A stretch of DNA of 64,000 nucleotides from a bacterium 1xD42-67 (GCA_003612335.1 RAYO01000012.1:62001-126000), one strand, 5' to 3'; positions 32,786 through 41,508 are shown, counted from the stretch's first letter. Translations and numbers: made by a program. Notes: generated by a model not told the origin, from the sequence alone.

Positions 32786-34336
32786 CTACGCTCTTCGAAT
32801 CAGGGATACTGCCAGTTCGGCCTCTTCCACCCGCAGGAGCAGGGCCAGGACAAAGTAAAGGACCGCGCCCAGTCCGGCGCAGGCCCCCAGGCAGAGGACC
32901 TCCCCCGCCTTGCCGGCGGGGAGGAGAGGGGCCAGCCCCCCCAGGACGGCCCAGACGCACCCGCCCATGACGGCGGCGGCCAGAGCCATCTTGGCCAGAC
33001 CGACCGCAGCGGCCCTCCCCAGGATCCTCTCTCCGCTCCGCTGAAGGGGGAGGAGGAGCAGCAGGGCATACATCGTGGCCGAGGCGGCGGAGGCCAGGGC
33101 CAGTCCCGCCACGGAGAAGCGCTCCGCCAGGGCGGCGGACAGGGCGATGTTCCCCAGGATGGACGCCCCGCCCGCGATCAGAGGGACCCGCCCCTGCTGC
33201 CTGGCGAAGTAGGCCCGGCTGAGGATGTTCTGCAGGGCGTAGCCCGCCATGCCCAGGGCCATCCAGCTCAGGGCGGAGGAGGTGATCTGGGTGGAGAAAG
33301 CGTCGAACTCCCCGCCGCCGTAGATCAAAGAGACCAGGGGGCGGGCCACCGCCATCAGCCCCGCCGACATGGGGAACACCAGGAACAGGCTCAGGCGCAG
33401 GGTCTGGCGGATGGTGTCTCGGAACTCCCCCTCCCTGCCCCCGGCGGTGAGCCGGGACAGCTTGGGGAAGATCACGTTGGTGATGGAGAGGATGAAGGTC
33501 CCCGCGATCACCAGATAGAGGTTGGAGGCGTATTCCAGGGCCGCTACCCCCGCCCCCTCGTAGAGCCGGGAGCCGAACCGGGCGTTGATGGCCTGGTTGA
33601 TGGGCTGGACCCAGGTGGATACCATCACCGGCCCCATGAGGGCGAAGACCTTCTTCATCCCCTCCGACCGGAAGTCCAGCCCGGGCCGGTATCGAAAGCC
33701 CAGCCTTGCCAAGGGCGGGATCTGGATCGCCCCCTGGAGCAGCCAGCCCAGCAGATAGGCCCCCGCCAGGCCGAAGATGCCCAGCTCCCTGTCCAGAGAG
33801 AAGAAGTAGGCGATCACCACCAGATTGGACACCGCCGACATGAGGGCGGGGGCGGTGAAGTGGTCCTGGGCCTGGAGGATCCCCACCATGGAGAAGGCGA
33901 GGCCCGAGAAGAGCACAGTGGGGAACATCACCCGGGTGAGGGAGACGGCCAGGGCGGTGGTGGCGGGATCGGAGTAGTCAGCGAAGAGGGCCACCAGGGG
34001 CTGGGGGAAGGCCATGCCGGCCAGGGTAAGAGCTCCAGTGAGCAGGGCGATGGCGGTGAGGAAGGCCCCGGCGAAGCGCTGGGCCTCCTCCCTCCCCCGT
34101 TTCTCCAGATGCTCGCTGAACACGGGGATGAAACAGGCGGCGATGGCAGAGGCGAACACTGCGTCGAAGAACACCCGCGGGATCCGGCTGGCAGTGAAGA
34201 AAGCGTTGGCGGCAGGGCCGGTGCTGTAGTGGACGGCCAGCAGCCGGTCCCGGTACAGGCCCAGCACCTTGCCCACCAGGGTGAGGGCCATGACGAAGCT
34301 CACCGTTTTGGCCGCGCTGCTCTGCCGTCCCTCCAA
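32786..34336 (-). CDS. murJ: MurJ/MviN-family lipid flippase
   Basis: A 516-residue MOP-superfamily flippase with about 14 membrane segments. The N-terminal signature is VGKVLGLYRDRLLAVHYSTGPAANAFFTASRIPRVFFD, and the central PINQAINARFGS is typical of MurJ. TTG start at 34336 has AAGGAGGGGG upstream. MurJ proteins flip lipid II. As first gene of a wall-polymer operon, this copy may be specialised for the lipid-linked secondary polymer, which is inference. It is divergent from the SLH protein gene. Confidence 0.88.
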   Translation of the reverse strand: MEGRQSSAAKTVSFVMALTLVGKVLGLYRDRLLAVHYSTGPAANAFFTASRIPRVFFDAVFASAIAACFIPVFSEHLEKRGREEAQRFAGAFLTAIALLTGALTLAGMAFPQPLVALFADYSDPATTALAVSLTRVMFPTVLFSGLAFSMVGILQAQDHFTAPALMSAVSNLVVIAYFFSLDRELGIFGLAGAYLLGWLLQGAIQIPPLARLGFRYRPGLDFRSEGMKKVFALMGPVMVSTWVQPINQAINARFGSRLYEGAGVAALEYASNLYLVIAGTFILSITNVIFPKLSRLTAGGREGEFRDTIRQTLRLSLFLVFPMSAGLMAVARPLVSLIYGGGEFDAFSTQITSSALSWMALGMAGYALQNILSRAYFARQQGRVPLIAGGASILGNIALSAALAERFSVAGLALASAASATMYALLLLLPLQRSGERILGRAAAVGLAKMALAAAVMGGCVWAVLGGLAPLLPAGKAGEVLCLGACAGLGAVLYFVLALLLRVEEAELAVSLIRRA

Positions 34337-34452
34337 TGGGTCCCCCTCCTTGTGAACGAGATAACTGGTATATTCTACATCATGTGCCGCTATTTTTCAA
34401 CCATCCATTCCTGAATGTTTTGTGAACATCCCGCCCCTTCCTGTTTTCCCCA

Positions 34453-34481
34453 TTGAATCCCGTCCATCCTTCTGCTATAAT
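34453..34481 (+). promoter_or_regulatory. Vegetative promoter of the SLH protein gene
   Basis: TTGAAT (34453-34458), 17 bp, TATAAT (34476-34481), followed by a short leader and AAAGGAG before the ATG at 34523. Confidence 0.75.
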
Positions 34482-34522
34482 GGCGGGGTACATTTTGGAA
34501 CATACGCACAAAGGAGCATCCC

Positions 34523-37360
34523 ATGAGACACACCACTTCCCTGTCCCGCCGGGCGGCGGCCCTCCTCCTGGCCTTCCTGCTGGCCATGCCCGCAGGATAC
34601 GCCGCAGCGGGGGAGCAAAAGATCCAGACCTCCACCCAGATCGTGGAGGGCCTGACCTATCGCAACACCGTCACCGTCAACAACGGCCGGCGGGTGGAGA
34701 GCTACGCGCTGGAGCTGGCTCCCGAAGCCGCCGCTCAGCCGATCCTGGTCCAGGGCTCCGGCACCGTCTACGCCGGGGCCAGCATCAACAAGGCGGTGGC
34801 CAACGCCCAGGCGGCCGGCTGGCACGTGCTGGGCGGGATCAACAGCGACTTCTTCTCCATGGCCACCGGCGTGCCTATAGGCATCGTCATCGAAGACGGG
34901 ACCTACAAGTCGGGCACCGACGGGGAGAACGCTATGGCCATCACCGACGGCGCCGTGTCCATCCTGAAGGCCCCGCAGGTGTCCATGTCCCTCTACGACC
35001 ACACCTCCGGGATCGCCGTCCAGCCCAACAGCTTCAACAAGGCCCGCCACGAGATCGGCGGGATCTATCTGCTCAACGAGCACTTCTCCACCGTCTCCAC
35101 CCGCAGCGACGGCGCGGGCTGGTATGTGCGGATGAAGGCCCTCCCCGCCGAGGGGGAGGAGCGGGCCCCCGCCCTCACCGTCAACTCCGCCCTCACGTTA
35201 GAGGTCACCGAGCTGCTGATCTCCGACCAGTCTCTGACCATCGACCCCGACGAGTACATCCTCACCGCCGCTGACCAGTCCGGCAGGACTGACGCCTTCG
35301 CCGCCTTCCAGGTGGGGGACCGGGTCACGCTGACCACCGTCTGCGACGACCCCGTCCTCTCCGGGGCCCAGTGGGCCGGGGGCGTGGGGGACATCATGGT
35401 GGAGGACGGAGCTCTCACTGACAGCTCCGATTGGGTCTACGCCAAGGACGGCCGCCAGCCCCGCACCGCCCTGGGTCTGAAGGAGGACGGGACCCTGGTC
35501 CTCTACGCCGTGGACGGCCGGAGGTCCGACCACTCCGCCGGCCTGTCCCAGACGGACCTGGCCGAGGAGCTGCTGGCCCAGGGCTGCGTCACCGCCGTCA
35601 ACCTGGACGGCGGCGGCTCCACCTCCTTCTCCCTCTGGGTGCCGGGGGAGACGGGCCCCGCCCTCCAGAACCAGCCCTCCGACGGCAAGGCCCGGAGCTG
35701 CGCCACCTATCTCCTCCTGGCCGCCTATGAGGCCGGGGACGGGAAGGCCGACCGCCTGGTCCTGCCCCAGGACGGCCAGGTGGTGCTGGCCGGCTCCTCC
35801 CTGGAGCTGCCCCAGGTGAAGGCGGTAGACAGCGGCCTGACGCCGGTGGAGACCGACCTGTCCTCCCTGACGATCTCCTCCCAGGAGGAGCTGGGGACCA
35901 TCTCTGACAATGTCTACACCGCCGGCTCCCGGCCGGGGACCGACACCCTCCGCCTGCGCTCCCGCTCCCTGGAGGGGACCGCTCAGGTCCATGTGGTGGA
36001 CCAGCTCACCGCCTTCACCGTCTCTCAGGCGGGGAGCAGCACCGCCCTCACCTCCCTCCGGGCGCGCCCCGGCGACCAAGTCCAGCTGGCTGTCACCGGC
36101 AGCTGGTGGGGCCGCACCGCCCTGCGGGACTTCCAGCCCGTCACCATCACCGTCCAGGGGGAGATCGGCACGGTGGACGCCGACGGCCTCTTCACCGCCG
36201 CTCCGACCCCCGGCACCGGCTCTATCACCTTCTCCGCCGGCGGACTGGAACAGACCATCCAGGTGACCATGGCCAACGTCCACAACGACGTGGGCCCCGA
36301 CCACTGGTCCTATGACGCGGTGGAATACTGCTATGAGAAGGGGATCGTCAACGGGATCAGCACCACCCTCTTCGGCCGGGACCATCCCCTCACCCGCGGG
36401 GACTTCATGGTGATGCTCCACAACGCGGTGGGCAAACCGGCGGCCTCCGTCCCCTGCACCTTCACCGACGTGTCTGACAGCGACTACTTCTTCCCCGCCC
36501 TGGCCTGGGCCCAGGAACACGGCCTGGCCTCGGGCACCGGAGACGGAGGTTACGCCCCCAAAGCCCTGATCACCCGGGAACAGGCCTTCACCCTCCTCTA
36601 CCGCGCCCTGCCCCTGCTGGACAAGAGCTGTCCCGACGGAGACCCGGCGGTGCTGGACCGGTTCGGGGACAAGGACCAGATCTCGGCCTTCGCCCAGACC
36701 CCCACCGCCACCCTGATCGCCCAGGGACTGGTATCCGGCGGCAGCGCGGGGATCAGTCCCCAGGGGACCCTGACCCGGGCGGAGATGGCTTCCCTTCTCT
36801 ATCGGGTGCTGGAGCACGAGCCCATCACCGACCTGCCCCCCATCCAGCCCGATCCCGGACAGACTGGACCGGATGAGACGGATCCCGGGCAGACCGGCGG
36901 CGTCCTGGCTCTGGACCAGAGCCAGGTGACCTTGGTCTCCGGCGGCAGCGTCACCCTCAGCGCCTCGCTCCTCCCCGCGGTGGAGGGGGCCCAGATCCGC
37001 TGGACCAGCAGCGACCCTGACGCCGCCCCCGTCTCCTCCACCGGGATGGTCACCAACCTGTGGCCTGGCGCAGAGACGAAGACCGTCACCGTCACAGCCA
37101 GCTGGAACGGACTGACCGCCTCCTGTGCTGTCACCTGCCAGCCCGCTCCGCACACCGGCACCGTCACCAACACGGACAACGGCGTCAACGTCCGCTCCGG
37201 CCCCGGCACCTCCTTCGATAAGGTGGGCGCCCTGCGCACCGACGCCCAGGTGGTGGTCCTCGGCCGCCAGGACGACTGGTATCAGGTCCTCTTCCGCAAT
37301 CCCTCCGGCCAGGCCGCCATCGGTTATGTGTCGGCAGAGTACCTCTCCCTGGACCGGTAA
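34523..37360 (+). CDS. Secreted phosphodiester glycosidase-SLH-SH3 protein
   Basis: A 945-residue exported protein. It has a signal peptide (about 1-28), then a phosphodiester glycosidase (NAGPA-type) domain at about 60-405 with GGINSDFFS and NLDGGGSTS motifs. Ig-like segments (about 415-590) follow, then three SLH repeats (about 592-790; NDVGPDHWSYDAVEYCYEKGIVNG), a Pro/Asp/Gly linker with repeated DPGQTG, a Big_2-like domain (about 815-880) and a bacterial SH3 domain (about 885-945, VNVRSGPGTSFDKVGAL). SLH repeats bind pyruvylated wall polymer made by the divergent operon. The glycosidase may trim phosphodiester-linked sugars from surface polymers; the substrate is unknown. Confidence 0.9.
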   Translation: MRHTTSLSRRAAALLLAFLLAMPAGYAAAGEQKIQTSTQIVEGLTYRNTVTVNNGRRVESYALELAPEAAAQPILVQGSGTVYAGASINKAVANAQAAGWHVLGGINSDFFSMATGVPIGIVIEDGTYKSGTDGENAMAITDGAVSILKAPQVSMSLYDHTSGIAVQPNSFNKARHEIGGIYLLNEHFSTVSTRSDGAGWYVRMKALPAEGEERAPALTVNSALTLEVTELLISDQSLTIDPDEYILTAADQSGRTDAFAAFQVGDRVTLTTVCDDPVLSGAQWAGGVGDIMVEDGALTDSSDWVYAKDGRQPRTALGLKEDGTLVLYAVDGRRSDHSAGLSQTDLAEELLAQGCVTAVNLDGGGSTSFSLWVPGETGPALQNQPSDGKARSCATYLLLAAYEAGDGKADRLVLPQDGQVVLAGSSLELPQVKAVDSGLTPVETDLSSLTISSQEELGTISDNVYTAGSRPGTDTLRLRSRSLEGTAQVHVVDQLTAFTVSQAGSSTALTSLRARPGDQVQLAVTGSWWGRTALRDFQPVTITVQGEIGTVDADGLFTAAPTPGTGSITFSAGGLEQTIQVTMANVHNDVGPDHWSYDAVEYCYEKGIVNGISTTLFGRDHPLTRGDFMVMLHNAVGKPAASVPCTFTDVSDSDYFFPALAWAQEHGLASGTGDGGYAPKALITREQAFTLLYRALPLLDKSCPDGDPAVLDRFGDKDQISAFAQTPTATLIAQGLVSGGSAGISPQGTLTRAEMASLLYRVLEHEPITDLPPIQPDPGQTGPDETDPGQTGGVLALDQSQVTLVSGGSVTLSASLLPAVEGAQIRWTSSDPDAAPVSSTGMVTNLWPGAETKTVTVTASWNGLTASCAVTCQPAPHTGTVTNTDNGVNVRSGPGTSFDKVGALRTDAQVVVLGRQDDWYQVLFRNPSGQAAIGYVSAEYLSLDR

Positions 37361-37369
37361 CACCGAGAT

Positions 37370-37403
37370 ACGCCCCCGCTCCCCAAGATGGGAGCGGGGG
37401 CGT
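37370..37403 (+). terminator. Terminator of the SLH protein gene
   Basis: Arms ACGCCCCCGCTCCC and GGGAGCGGGGGCGT with a 6-nt loop, 10 bp after the stop codon. Confidence 0.8.
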
Positions 37404-37412
37404 CTGCGTGAT

Positions 37413-37674
37413 GTGTCAAAAAACTCCCGTCCCCGCCGCAGCGGGCAAGGCTCCTTTGCCCTCTCCGTCATCCGCTGCGCGGATGCCACCTCCCCCAAAG
37501 GGGGAGGCAAGGGCGGATGCGGAGAGGTCTGCGTCTTGGCTCCCCCTCTGGGGGAGCTGGCTGGCCGCAGGCCAGACTGAGAGGGCGTTCCCCCTTTGGG
37601 GGAGCTGTCAGCCATAGTCTGGCTCAACGTGTCAAAAAACTCCCGTCCCCGCCGCAGCGGGCAAGGCTCCTTTG
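37413..37674. repeat. Exact 46-bp direct repeat
   Basis: The 46 bp at 37413-37458 and 37629-37674 are identical, beginning GTGTCAAAAAACTCCCGTCC and ending CTCCTTTG, and start 216 bp apart. The unit is unlike a transposon end and belongs to the repeat-rich spacer after the SLH protein gene. Confidence 0.8.
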
Positions 37675-37960
37675 GCAAAGGAGCTGTCAGCCGCAGGCTG
37701 ACTGAGGATCGTATTTTGCCGAAGGCAAAATGTGCGAAGCACGCAAGTATTCAAAAGCCTTATTTACTTCGTATGTTCGCTTCGCGAACGCAATCCTCCG
37801 TCACGCCCTTCGGGCGTGCCACCTCCTTTCAAAAGGAGGCTTTATGGTGCTCTCTATCCTGTTGCTGCTGTTTCAACGGCCTTGGCTCCCCCTCTGGGGG
37901 AGCTGTCAGCCGTCAGGCTGACTGAGAGGGCCCCCGCCCGCAGGCGGACCGGGATGCTCA
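37500..37960. repeat. Clustered REP-like palindromes
   Basis: Several copies of a composite palindromic unit lie in tandem: a GGGGGAGCTGTCAGCC-type arm, a short spacer and GGCTGACTGAGAGGG. The clearest copies are near 37550-37585, 37590-37625, 37678-37710 and 37893-37932. Other hairpins (GTTCGCTTCGCGAAC; CACGCCCTTCGGGCGTG) lie between. No gene is supported between 37361 and 38096. Confidence 0.65.
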
Positions 37961-38096
37961 TCGCCTGTGGGCGGGACGGGGGCTCAAAAACAGTTCGTCG
38001 ATCTGATGTCATCGTTCCACCATTTTCGTTTTGGTGCGATCTTGACGCTATAATCAAGTCATAAAAACGTCGAATCGACAGAACAGAGGTATGTGG

Positions 38097-38270
38097 ATGG
38101 AGGATAAACTGTTGCGCTACACCCTCCGGGTAGACCGAGAACTGTTCCGTAAATTCCGGTATATCGCTGCTTCAGAGGGCCGTTCTGCCAACCGGGAGGT
38201 CGAGCAGTGTCTCAAGAGGCGTGTCGCTGAATATGAGGAAAAGCACGGGAGGATCGAGACGGAGGACTAG
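38097..38270 (+). CDS. Arc-like ribbon-helix-helix protein, 57 aa
   Basis: A small DNA-binding protein: strand KLLRYTLRVDRELFRKF, helix YIAASEGRS, helix ANREVEQCLKRRVAEYEEKH. The ATG at 38097 has AGAGG at good spacing; another ATG 6 nt upstream is too close to it. A TATAAT lies at 38049-38054. The stop overlaps the end of a convergent Xre gene by 4 nt. Likely a small repressor; target unknown. Confidence 0.65.
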   Translation: MEDKLLRYTLRVDRELFRKFRYIAASEGRSANREVEQCLKRRVAEYEEKHGRIETED

Positions 38271-38530
38271 AGCGCCCCATTCCTATGGGCCCCTCGTTTT
38301 GGGTAGGGGCGGGCCTCGCAGGTGCGGCCCAGGATATAGTCGGTGGAGGTGTCCAGCACATCGGCCAGGAAGCAGAGCATCTCCATCGGCATCCGGCGCA
38401 CGCCGTTCTCATAGTCGCAGTAGGAAGCCTGAGAGATCCCCATCATCGCCCCCATATCAGCCTGCGTCAGATGCCTGTCCCGGCGCAGCTCCTTCAGGAT
38501 ATCAGAATATATCGGTCTCGTCGGTCTCAT
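38267..38530 (-). CDS. Xre-family regulator, 87 aa
   Basis: A helix-turn-helix protein with the fold at about residues 8-68 (ILKELRRDRHLTQADMGAMMGISQASYCDYENGVRRMPMEMLCFLADVLDTSTDYILG). It is divergent from the gene at 38632. Both start codons and ribosome sites lie inside a 14-bp inverted repeat that could be the operator. It is convergent with the RHH gene. Confidence 0.75.
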   Translation of the reverse strand: MRPTRPIYSDILKELRRDRHLTQADMGAMMGISQASYCDYENGVRRMPMEMLCFLADVLDTSTDYILGRTCEARPYPKRGAHRNGAL

Positions 38531-38636
38531 AAATACCTCATCGATCTACCCAGTGAGATATTTACATTTTGCTGGTCATCCAGTATAATGGCTAGAATTA
38601 TCGAACCATATCGATTTTATGCGAGGTATTTATGAG
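38526..38636. promoter_or_regulatory. Divergent regulatory region with 14-bp inverted repeat
   Basis: CTCATAAATACCTC (38526-38539) and GAGGTATTTATGAG (38623-38636) are perfect complements, each spanning the ribosome site and ATG of one divergent gene. Between them TTTACA (38561-38566), 17 bp, TATAAT (38584-38589) drives the rightward gene. Confidence 0.7.
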
Positions 38637-38967
38637 ATTGCAGGATCATACCATCGCCGTCCTCCGAGGCCACGGCGTCCAAAAAGTGACCAAAGCCTTC
38701 ACCTACACCGTGGAGCTGGTGGACATCTACCTCCTCCGGTCCCAGGACCTGCTCATGTCCCGGATGTTCCTGGAGGTGGCCCAGCGCCACTCGATCCAGA
38801 AGGCCTCTCTGATCCGGACGCTGGAGCTCTTCGCCCAGAGGATCGGCCGCACGGACCCGGAATGGTACCGCAGCACCTTCCCCCACGGGTTCAACGCGCT
38901 GGTCTATGTGAAGACCATCGCTCAGGAGGCCCTGGCCTCTTACCGGGCCTTCTTCCAGGGGATGTGA
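38632..38967 (+). CDS. Small protein divergent from an Xre regulator
   Basis: A 111-residue, mainly helical protein (VQKVTKAFTYTVELVDIYLLRSQDLLMSRMFLEVAQRHSIQ...). No family was recognised. GAGGT precedes the ATG, and a TTTACA-N17-TATAAT promoter lies upstream. It shares a symmetric start region with the Xre gene, so the regulator probably controls it. A GAAGGCCCCGC hairpin terminates it. Confidence 0.6.
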   Translation: MRLQDHTIAVLRGHGVQKVTKAFTYTVELVDIYLLRSQDLLMSRMFLEVAQRHSIQKASLIRTLELFAQRIGRTDPEWYRSTFPHGFNALVYVKTIAQEALASYRAFFQGM

Positions 38968-38994
38968 AGGCCCCGCCTCTCCAGCGGGGCCTTC
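38966..38994. terminator. Terminator between convergent genes
   Basis: Arms GAAGGCCCCGC and GCGGGGCCTTC with a 7-nt loop, followed on the plus strand by CTGTCATCTTTTTTT. It lies 4 bp before the end of the convergent permease gene and may serve both. Confidence 0.75.
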
Positions 38995-38997
38995 CTG

Positions 38998-40764
38998 TCA
39001 TCTTTTTTTCCTCAAAAACGTGAACTTGGTCTCAGAGCACACCACCCCCAGGAAGATGAGGGCGAAGCCGGCCAGCAGCCGGGGGGTGAGGGGGTCTCCC
39101 TGGAAGGCCACGGCCAGGGCCACCCCGAACACCGCCTCCAGAGAGAGGATCAGAGCAGCCGCAGAGGGCTCTGACCACACCAGTCCCAGATTCATCAGCG
39201 CCAGGCAGGCGGCGGTGGCGATCGCGCACAGATAGAGCATGGGCCACAGCACCTCCGGCTGGCCCAGGGCGGCGAAGTCGAAGGTCTCGGTGGACAGGGC
39301 CAGGGCCCAGGCGCACAGGCCCACAGTGACCAGCTGGACCACGGTGAGGAGCATCACGTCCTTCCCCCGGCCCAGCTTGGCGACGGCCACGATGTTGGCC
39401 GCGCAGAACACCGCCCCCAGAAGGGTATACAGGTCGCCGGAAGTGATGGTGATGGCCTGGGTGAGGGACACCAGCCCCACTCCGACGATGCACAGTCCGG
39501 CGGCGGCCAGATCGTACCAGTCCGGCCGGAGCCGGTCCACCGCCCAGGCTAAAAAGGGGACGATCACACAGTACACCGCCGACAGGAAGGCGTTGTTGGA
39601 GGCGGTGGTGGTCTCCAGCCCCACCGTCTGGGCCCAGTAGACCCCGAAGAGCATCAGCCCCGCGAAGCCCCCCCGCCACAGGTAGTCGCGAGAGAAGCCC
39701 TTCCAGCGCCGCCACGCGATCAGGGCCACCAGCGGCGCCCCCACCGTGAACCGGATGGCGATGAGGTGGCCGGTGGGGATGCTGTCCAGCGCGTCCTTCA
39801 TCAGCATGAAGGACGCGCCCCAGAAGAAGGCGGCGGCGAAGAGCATGGGCTTGGCCAGCTTCTTCATGTCCAGCGTCCGCCGCCCGAGGAAGGAGAACTT
39901 GGTCTCAGAGCACACCACCGCCACGAAGATCAGGGCGAATCCCGCCAGGAGGCGGCCGGTGACCGGGTCCTTGTAGAAGAGGACGGAGAAGAGCACCCCA
40001 AAGACCGACTCCAGGGAGAGGATCACCGAGGCGGAGGCGGGGTCGGACCACACCATGCCCACGTTCTGGAAGAGGAGGGCCACGGTGGTGGCCATGACGC
40101 ACAGATAGATCATGGGGAGGAAGACCTCCGGCTCCGCCAGGGCGGCGGCGGGGAAGGTCTCGGTAAAAGCCCCGCAGATCCAGGCGTACAGCCCGGCGAA
40201 GGCGAACTGGAACACGGTCAGCAGGGTGATGTCCTTCCCTGGGGACACCTTGGCCACCGCCACGATGTGGGCTGCGTAGAAGATGGCGCACACCAGGGTG
40301 AGCAGGTCGCCGGTGTTGATGGTGAGCCCCTCAGTGAGAGACACCAGCCCCACCCCCGTCACACACAGCAGAGCGGCGATGATGTTGTACCGGTCGGGCT
40401 TGGAGCGGATCACCGCCCAGGCCAGGAAGGGGACGATCACACAGTATACCGCTGTCAAAAAGGCGTTCTTCGAGGGCGTGGTGAGGGCCAGCCCGAAGGT
40501 CTGTATCGAATAGGCCAGGAAGAGGAACCCGCCGATCGCCGCTCCCCGCCACAGATAGTCCCAGGAGAAGGACCTCCACCGCTTCCAGGCGGCCAGGGCC
40601 AGCAGGACGGCCCCGGCGGTGAACCGGATCGCCAGCAGGAAGAATACCGGCACTGCGTCCAGGGCATTCTTCATGATGAAGAAGGAGGTGCCCCAGATCA
40701 GGGCGGCGGCGAAGAGCATGGGCTTGGCAAGGAACTTCATCGTTTTGGGGGACATATGTATCAA
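38998..40764 (-). CDS. Tandem-fused double DMT (EamA) permease
   Basis: A 588-residue protein made of two complete drug/metabolite-transporter units. Unit 1 (about 10-290) and unit 2 (about 300-588) each have ten predicted spans and share motifs: KPMLFAAA.(I/F)WG(T/A)SF, YCVIVPFLAWAV, GVGLVSLT, GDL.TL and GRLLAGFALIF/PRLLAGFALIF. A normal family member is one unit of about 300 residues. The junction reads SFLGRRTLDMKKLAKPMLF, so the original start Met of unit 2 is still visible. The substrate is unknown; many relatives export amino acids or metabolites. Confidence 0.88.
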   Translation of the reverse strand: MIHMSPKTMKFLAKPMLFAAALIWGTSFFIMKNALDAVPVFFLLAIRFTAGAVLLALAAWKRWRSFSWDYLWRGAAIGGFLFLAYSIQTFGLALTTPSKNAFLTAVYCVIVPFLAWAVIRSKPDRYNIIAALLCVTGVGLVSLTEGLTINTGDLLTLVCAIFYAAHIVAVAKVSPGKDITLLTVFQFAFAGLYAWICGAFTETFPAAALAEPEVFLPMIYLCVMATTVALLFQNVGMVWSDPASASVILSLESVFGVLFSVLFYKDPVTGRLLAGFALIFVAVVCSETKFSFLGRRTLDMKKLAKPMLFAAAFFWGASFMLMKDALDSIPTGHLIAIRFTVGAPLVALIAWRRWKGFSRDYLWRGGFAGLMLFGVYWAQTVGLETTTASNNAFLSAVYCVIVPFLAWAVDRLRPDWYDLAAAGLCIVGVGLVSLTQAITITSGDLYTLLGAVFCAANIVAVAKLGRGKDVMLLTVVQLVTVGLCAWALALSTETFDFAALGQPEVLWPMLYLCAIATAACLALMNLGLVWSEPSAAALILSLEAVFGVALAVAFQGDPLTPRLLAGFALIFLGVVCSETKFTFLRKKR

Positions 40765-40870
40765 CTCCAGATTGCAGGATGGGGGCCGGATATGCTATGA
40801 TATGAGGGGCGCAGGGGCCGCGGCCCCTGCATGGATACCTCAGGCCGGATCAAGAGAAGGGAGATCTCCC

Positions 40871-41470
40871 ATGGACGACATCCTCACAAGAGACTTCTAC
40901 GCCCGCGATACCCTGACAGCGGCCCGGGACCTGCTGGGCCGTGACATCGTCAGGGTGCTGGCGGACGGCCGGCGGCTGGTGTGCCGGATCTGCGAGACGG
41001 AAGCGTATATCGGCCGGATCGACAAGGCGTGCCACGCCTATGGCTATAAGCGCACCCCTCGGACCGAGACCCTCTTCGCCCCGCCGGGGACGGCCTATCT
41101 CTACCTGATCTACGGGATGTACCACTGCCTCAACCTCGTCACCGAGGAGGAGGGGGAGCCCGCCGCTGTCCTGATCCGCGGGGCGGTCCCGATCGAAAAC
41201 GGAGATATTATAGCAAAGAACCGCTTTGGATGCAAGATGGGATCCATGTCCCCCTACCAGCGGAAGAACTTCCTCAACGGCCCGGGCAAACTGTGCCGGG
41301 GCCTGGACCTCAGCCGGGCCCAGAACGGCCTGGATCTCACCCGTCCGGAGGGCAGACTGTACCTCTGTCCGGGACGGCCCCCCGCCCCGGAGGAGATCCG
41401 GACCGGGCCCCGGATCGGCATCGACTATGCCGAGGAGGCGGTCAGCTTCCCCTGGCGCTTCTGGCTGTGA
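40871..41470 (+). CDS. 3-methyladenine DNA glycosylase (AAG/MPG family)
   Basis: A 199-residue base-excision repair enzyme of the eukaryotic-type alkyladenine glycosylase fold: LTRDFYARDTLTAARDLLGRDIVR, RICETEAYIG (catalytic Glu within), GTAYLYLIYGMYHCLNLVT and NGPGKLCRGLDL. It removes alkylated and deaminated purines. ATG at 40871 is preferred because AAGGGAG lies upstream; an in-frame extension is antisense to the permease gene. Followed by a strong terminator. Confidence 0.92.
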   Translation: MDDILTRDFYARDTLTAARDLLGRDIVRVLADGRRLVCRICETEAYIGRIDKACHAYGYKRTPRTETLFAPPGTAYLYLIYGMYHCLNLVTEEEGEPAAVLIRGAVPIENGDIIAKNRFGCKMGSMSPYQRKNFLNGPGKLCRGLDLSRAQNGLDLTRPEGRLYLCPGRPPAPEEIRTGPRIGIDYAEEAVSFPWRFWL

Positions 41471-41480
41471 CCCAAACGTG

Positions 41481-41508
41481 TGCCCCCGGCTCAGCAGAGC
41501 CGGGGGCA
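41481..41508 (+). terminator. Terminator of the DNA glycosylase gene
   Basis: A 12-bp stem, TGCCCCCGGCTC and GAGCCGGGGGCA, with loop AGCA, 10 bp after the stop codon. Confidence 0.8.

Noticed and set aside
35198-37678. Long minus-strand open frame opposite the SLH protein gene
   Set aside because: Gly/Val/Gln-rich composition with no domain. The plus-strand gene has a signal peptide, NAGPA, SLH and SH3 domains and a terminator.
37413-37960. Possible CRISPR array
   Set aside because: Repeats are irregular in spacing and are palindromic REP-like units. There are no uniform 30-40-bp spacers and no cas genes nearby.
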